Made by a program: the position numbers and the translations under genes. The notes below the pieces were generated by a model, which saw only the letters and a program-made list of their open reading frames with translations, made no database searches and was not told the origin of the DNA. A DNA stretch of 64,000 nt, taken from positions 57,221,334 to 57,285,333 of the forward strand of contig NC_051084.1 of NCBI RefSeq assembly GCF_004664715.2, read 5' to 3'. The DNA is from Peromyscus leucopus. Lineage: Eukaryota; Chordata; Mammalia; Rodentia; Cricetidae. Every line of letters starts with the position of its first letter. Within the stretch, counting starts at the first letter, position 1. Of the stretch, positions 58,441 to 64,000 are shown piece by piece.

Positions 58441-58662
58441 ACAGTCGTTGGAGGTTATGCAAGTATCACTTGGGAAATTGTAGCAATCAATCCTTGATCT
58501 ATTCAATGAGAAAGTACTAGCAATTAGTCTTCTAACTAGATTTATATTTTTACCTACACAGGGCAAGATTATATCTCTGAGTCTTAATTTTCTATAACTT
58601 TAAAGATGGGTAGATGGCATGAAGATTAAGATTGACATAAAGAGCCAGTCAGTGTAACTACC

Positions 58663-59170
58663 TGTAGTGATATTTTATTTGTGCTGTAACAAATAAAGCT
58701 TACCTGGAGATCAGAGGAAAAAGTCAGCTACTATATTAAACATAGAAGTCAGGCTGTGATAGCACACGCCTCTAATCCTAGCATTCAGGAGGCAGAGATT
58801 CATCCAGATCTCTGAGTTCACGGCCACACTGGGAACAAAGCCAGGAATGGTAGTACCCGCCTTTAATCCCAGTGCTAGTTAACCATAGAGGTCTGTAGGT
58901 CTGTATAGACAGACAGGAAGTGATAAGAGCAGGGAGGAAAGAGGAAAGTGATGTAGCTGGGCAGAGAGAGGAAATTAAGATGGCAGGGCACAGAAAGGTT
59001 TGCAGGCATGAGTATGCAGGAATTAGCTCTCTCTTGGGCTGAAGATTTCCTAGCAGTAAGAACTTGTGGCTTGGCTCATTCTGTTCCTCTGATCTCTCAG
59101 TTTTCACCTCAATATCTGGCTCCAGGTTTTTGGGGTTTTTTTGTAAGACTGTTTAGCAATTAGTGTTACA
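58663..59170 (+). mobile_element. solo LTR with B1-like segments (copy C)
   Basis: The 508-bp element begins TGTAGTGATATTTTATTTG and ends AATTAGTGTTACA. ACTACC flanks it perfectly at 58657-58662 and 59171-59176. Its two B1-like stretches (CACGCCTCTAATCCTAGCAT and CGCCTTTAATCCCAGTGCTA) lie in the same order as in copies A and B, but the rest differs, so it is a related subfamily. Confidence 0.88.
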
Positions 59171-59176
59171 ACTACC

Positions 59177-60040
59177 TACAACTCAGATTCCAGACATGCA
59201 TTGGGAATAAGTAATAGCAGAGGATCATAGTGGGAAACAGAATTTTCCTGTTTTTATGTCCTTTTAAGGAAATGGTAACCATTCCATGGGGAAAAAGTAG
59301 AGTTTTTGTTTGAGTTGGTTAGGCCTTTAAAACATAGGTAATAGGGATACATGTCTACCAGACAGCATGCTGGTGATTCTCCTTGCATGGTCCAGGAGAA
59401 AGCATGGCTGCTTGAATGTAATCATTTCTTCACTTCACTTCATAAAAGAATAGTGTGTACTTTTTATTACAATGTACAAAACTATATTTCATTGCTAATT
59501 TGTTCCTCCAAGTTTAAGCCCTTATCATTTTATCTCTGTTTAAATTTGGCTTATAATCTGGAATTTGATTTCTTACTTTACAAAGTACATTATGGTGTCT
59601 ATGGTTTTTATAGATATCTGCAGATAAGTTAAAAATAATGTGGGACACAGAACCATTTCCCTAGGAAAACTCATTATCCATTTATTCTGTTTAAAGAGAG
59701 GATATTCAAGCTGTGTAAGTCTATGTAGTGAGAAAGCAATGGTTTAGGCATTAGAGGACTTATTATACAGAAATGTTTTAAAATATAAAGTCACAGATAA
59801 AGCCTCTAGTTGGCTGTGTGCATTTCCTTAGTTTATGATGTATTTATTGCATGTGATTAAATAATAAAGGCTGAGAGCAGGAGAAATAGTCTTACCCAGA
59901 GAACAACATAACAGTTGGTTGTCTAATACCAAGTGGTCAGCTCTGAAAACATACATACAAGTTACGTTATACAGACTGAGCAGGTTATATAGAGAAATTT
60001 ATATGGATATACATTTTATATATATTCATAACAATTTATT
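59177..60040. other. no recognisable feature
   Basis: AT-rich; no gene or named repeat was seen. Confidence 0.5.
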
Positions 60041-60055
60041 AAAAGTGGGATATGA

Positions 60056-60223
60056 GCCGGGCGGTGGTGGCGCACGCCTTTAATCCTAGCACTCAGGAGG
60101 CAGAGCCAGGCAGAGCCAGGCAGAGCCAGGCGAATCTCTGTGAGTTCGAGGCCAGCCTGGACTACCAAGTGAGTTCCAGGAAAGGCGCAAAGCTACACAG
60201 AGAAACCCTGTCTTGAAAAAACC

Positions 60224-60252
<29 letters not shown>
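60056..60252 (+). mobile_element. B1 SINE with internal 10-bp triplication
   Basis: An otherwise cricetid-type B1 begins at GCCGGGCGGTGGTGGCGC and ends in a long A tail. AGGCAGAGCC occurs three times in a row (about 60098-60128), where other B1s here have one. The target duplication AAGTGGGATATGA flanks it (60043-60055 and 60251-60263). Confidence 0.93.
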
Positions 60253-60254
<2 letters not shown>

Positions 60255-60479
60255 GGGATATGAATTTGAAAGAGAGCAAGAAGGAGTATATGGGAGGGTT
60301 TGGAGGGAAGACAGGGAAGAGGGAAATGATGTACTTATCATCTCAAAAATAAAAGAGATCATAAAAATAATAAAGTGGTATTCAAAAATAATGTTTGCTA
60401 CGTATTAGTACAGGTCAATCTTCTTTTTATTACCTTGGAAACTTTTGTTCCTACTTGTGAAATCATGAAGACATTGCTC

Positions 60480-60980
60480 TGCATTCATTCAGGAACTGTA
60501 TCCTGAGTCCCTGGAGTGTGTCTGGCATTCATCTGAATCCTGGCTTTGTCCCAGTGAACTAAATAGACACACAAACCAGCTCTCCTGTAAGTTACACATT
60601 CAGGAAGACAGTAAACAAGAGGAGGCGTATGCCACATCTCTAACTGTGATGTAGAAAGAGAAAATAAGGGAGAATATTAGTCCTGAGGAAGGCAGTTTTA
60701 CAGAGTACCCAAGGAAGGACTCACCGAGAAGGGGACACTGAGCATGGACTCCATGGAAGGAAGGGAGTGGGTCGGGAAGATACTGGAGGAAGGGAATCCT
60801 TTCAAGATGGTGTTACTATAGAGCTGTGGAGTTGGAACTGCAAGGTTGTCTTTGTGTCCGGAGAGTGAAAGTAGCAAACTGAAGAGATGAGAGCATTCAG
60901 ACACAGTGTATGTAGCACCCTGCAGGCCTTTGTAAAATTGAGGAAGACTAAAACAGAGACCAGCTGACAAAGCTTACACA
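60480..60980 (+). mobile_element. ancient mammalian repeat (L2-like), degraded
   Basis: GCATTCATTCAGGAACTGTA, ACATTCAGGAAGACAGTAAA and TTGTAAAATTGAGGAAGACT resemble the ancient repeat class seen at 10815-11560. Confidence 0.3.
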
Positions 60981-62225
60981 GTGTGGATTTGTTGCAAAAA
61001 CACCTTCCTTGCACACTGGCACTTGATTTACAGCTACCGTGGGATAAACTTGAAGGGTTAATAGCATATCGCCCATAAATTCTGTAGCATCACTGGTGCC
61101 AGCCACACTGCATAACACATGATTTGGAACTTTTAGGTAGCATCATAAATAGTCTTTTCAATTTTATCTAATGTTTGATAGTTCACATTATTTTTACATT
61201 TTACTCAGGGAAGTTACCAAGTGAATGCCTTTTTCTTTTTTTCCAAAAGTTGTCACATAAGTAAAAATTCTGACCTGTCTTCATCTCAATAATCATTCCT
61301 TTTATTATTGATTTTACTGTTTCAAAAAAAAATCTTATTATGCATACATCCTAATGCTCCTATAAAAAATCCCGATGTTATTTTTGTGTTTCCATACCTT
61401 TTAACATTTCCTTTTATGATTCCACATGTTAAGTTTTATCTACACTAGAAAATACAAAAATTAATGTGTATGTCCAACCTTGAGCTGATACTTTTCTTTC
61501 TCTGCATTTGCTATTCTTCCTCTAGACAAGGCTAACCATAACAATACAGTGTAGGAATATTGTAGAGTTGAATTGTGACTAACATTTGTGACTGACTTTT
61601 AGATGTCTTGAATGGTATGACAATGTTCATTTCACTGTTCAAGGATGTTTTTTTTTTCAATATTACCTCTCTTTTCTACCTTGCATCCTGATTTGCATGA
61701 TGAGATGCTTTCAAATCTTCTGAGGGAAGAAATAAAGTTTTCTTCTCAAATTAATTATTTCTCTTTCCTCTAGAGCCTGCCATTCCATTTTCATCTCCTG
61801 GAATTTATTTTTATTTTTATTTTTGCCATGGATTTTCTTCAAGGGCTTAGAGATGCTTGACTCAGAAGGAATTACTAGAAAAGCATGTGAGTTGATAGCA
61901 TCTACATTGCTGACCTGGAGATTACTGTGTATGTATGGTACAAGTCTTTTTTCATGCACAGCACCTTTTGGGACAAGATGCTGTCTGTGGTGTCTACTGT
62001 ACCTGGGAGGCAGGCTTCCTCCTACAATTTGTGCTCAAGGAACATCCAAGCAGGTCATACTAGTGCAAGCTGAATGTGCTTCTTAAACAGCATTACCTTT
62101 CTCTACCTGGGTCATGCTTCTACATCATTTGTGGAAATCCAGACTTTCCATAGAGTTGTCTCCACACAGATTAGGACCTTTCTTTTGGGGGCTTCTTGGC
62201 TTTAATAGAGCCATTTTGTATACAT
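60981..62225. other. no recognisable feature
   Basis: No gene or named repeat was seen. Confidence 0.5.
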
Positions 62226-62563
62226 CTCCTATAGTCTGAATGTTTGTATCCCCACTCCCTAAATTCATGTGTTAAAATCCTAACACCCAAGTGATACCTT
62301 TCAGAGTTGGTGATGCCTTTGGGGGGTTGTGAATTTTGGCCCTTGAGAGGTTAGTGCCTTCATAAAAGATATCTTGAAGAATGCCCATGCCCCGTACACC
62401 ATCTGAAGCTATAGCTGGAAGGTGCTATTTACAAACTGGGCACCAGACATTCCAGTTCCTTCATCCTGAATTACTTAGCCTCCAGGATTACAAGACGGAA
62501 ACGTCTGTTGCCATTAAGCCACTAGAGTATTGTTTTGTTGTATCAATGTAAACATCTAAGACA
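62226..62563 (+). mobile_element. MaLR (MLT1-like) LTR
   Basis: CTGAATGTTTGTATCCCCAC, CATGTGTTAAAATCCTAACA, TAGTGCCTTCATAAAAGATA, TTAGCCTCCAGGATTACAAG and AACATCTAAGACA give the complete order of an MLT1-class LTR. Confidence 0.65.
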
Positions 62564-63054
62564 GTAAGCTAAAGAGGAACAAGCACCTGACTGGCCCAAC
62601 AACCTAACTTCTGAAACGACTCCTAGAGTTCTTAGTGCTTCTTAAAAACAATACAACTTCCCTCCGGCTTTAAAGGCACTTCATTTTGTTCTGATTTCTG
62701 TTTTAGCCTGTTTCCATCTGTATCCACTTCTCAAGAGTTACTGCTTGTCCCTTAGGGCCTGTTTTTAAGAATAAATTCTATACCATCTTAGTGAGTTAAG
62801 GAAAACAGCCAAAGGATGGTGAAGCCCGTATCTGTCGACCATTTGGGTTGTAGTCCAATACATGACTCTTGTTTGTGACTCCTGTGTTTTCGCTCTGGTT
62901 AGTCATTCTGAATATGAACTACATATGTCTGTGGTCTAAAGTAAGCGTTTATAACACAGGTGTATGATATCAGGAAATTGCTTCCGTGTCTTACTTCAGG
63001 CTTTCCATAAAGACAAAACAAAAAGAGAGAGAAATCCACAGAGATAAAGAGATG
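62564..63054. other. no recognisable feature
   Basis: No gene or named repeat was seen. Confidence 0.5.
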
Positions 63055-63198
63055 TGAGATAGATGATAGATAGGTATGTAGACAGACAGACACATACATA
63101 ATACATACATAACATAATACATATATACTTGAAATATAGGTAGATGATAGGTAGATAGATACATACATACATACATATAGTACATACATGTACATGCA
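63055..63198. repeat. compound tetranucleotide repeat (GATA/GACA/CATA)
   Basis: GATAGATGATAGATAGG, GACAGACAGACACATACATA, then (CATA)n near 63160-63180. The Y/M/C-rich minus-strand frames here are artefacts. Confidence 0.92.
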
Positions 63199-64000
63199 AG
63201 AAGGAATTTATTTAAGCAAAAAAGCTCACAGAATTATGAAAGCTGTGCATTCCCATGCAAAGAAAGAACCAGGAAGTTGATAGAATATCTGTGTCAAAAT
63301 CTGAAGGCCTTACAATTATCAAAGGTGATGCTAAAAATCCCTGATACCACATGCCTAAGAACCTAGGAGGCTACTAGAATAAGGTCCTGATTCCAAGTTT
63401 GAGAGTATGGATTGCTGATCTTCAAGGTCAGCCAAAGATGACCACTCACAGAAGGGAAAGGTGGACTTCATCATTCCTCCACATTTGTATTATTTGTCTG
63501 TGAATTTATTGGATGGTACCCACCCAAATCAAATGAGGCTGCATCTTCTTTATTCATTCCACTGACTCAAATGGCAGGTGTAGGAAACTCTGACAGATAT
63601 TTCCCTAAATGATGCTCACTGCCAGCTCCCTGGGGATCCTCTACTACAATCAGGTTGAAACACAAAATAAACCATCATGCTCCTCTTCGTTTAAAGTGTC
63701 TCCTTCCTGACTCTAAACTGAAGGTGCTAGATCACCACACTTAAAACAAGAGGGCCACATTCTCACATGTAGCCATTACCAGTCAATAAATGAATGAATT
63801 ATTACTGTTAATTAGAATTTCTCCCACGTAAGCCAGGATCTCTTCTTTAGTTGAACATGAGACAGAATTGCTTTCCTAGTATTTACTGCTAGGAATTTAA
63901 AAGTAGAAGGAAGCAAGATTAGTTTGGAGGCTTTAGTGAAAAGGGGAAATGGTTAAGACCAATAGGTGGGAAATAAATGTGAGATACAGTAACTTCCCAT
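63199..64000. other. no recognisable feature
   Basis: No gene or named repeat was seen up to the window edge. Confidence 0.5.

Overview
The window looks like intergenic (or deep-intronic) DNA from a muroid rodent, most likely a cricetid (deer mouse, vole or hamster group). The evidence is the repeat content: B1 SINEs whose 3' half reads GGCGCAAAGCTACACAGAG (the cricetid form, not the mouse form), B2/B3/B4-type SINEs, rodent Lx/L1 3' UTRs, class II ERV LTRs and many TG/CA microsatellites. I found no host gene. No open reading frame shows family homology except decayed L1 ORF2; all are short, and the longer ones lie inside repeats on the wrong strand. I saw no tRNA, rRNA, snRNA, CpG island or CRISPR array.

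Layout. 1-5.6 kb: a B1-containing solo LTR (1042-1553), a B2-like SINE, a MaLR fragment and a 5'-truncated L1 3' end. 5.6-17 kb: an ERVL/MaLR-type LTR, a perfect 15-bp hairpin, SINEs, a solo LTR carrying a B1 (8365-8874), a (GAA)29 tract on a B1 tail, and an Lx 3' end broken up by SINEs. 17-30.5 kb: two long decayed L1s on the minus strand, hit by B1s, a B3, an Lx 3' end and a solo LTR (29380-29851). 30.5-37 kb: mostly unassigned DNA with MIR, MaLR and SINE fragments. 37-40.7 kb: an old L1 holding a 16 x 43-bp minisatellite and a B3 split by a younger L1 insertion. 40.7-44.5 kb: a cluster of ERVL/MaLR-like LTR and internal pieces in both orientations. 44.5-49 kb: an old L1 with a truncated B1, into which a 2.7-kb endogenous retrovirus transcript was copied. 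49-64 kb: mostly unassigned DNA with two nested solo LTRs (50493-51375), a third B1-containing solo LTR (58663-59170), a few SINEs and a MaLR LTR.

The most notable object is the 45.5-48.2 kb insertion. It has the structure R-U5-PBS-internal-PPT-U3-R-poly(A) on the minus strand and is flanked by a 13-15 bp target duplication. A provirus would have complete LTRs and a short fixed-length duplication. This instead looks like a genomic copy of a polyadenylated retroviral RNA made by the L1 machinery. Six-base (sometimes 5/6) target duplications were found by eye at five solo LTRs, two of them nested. All repeat family names come from memory of consensus sequences and were not checked by a search.
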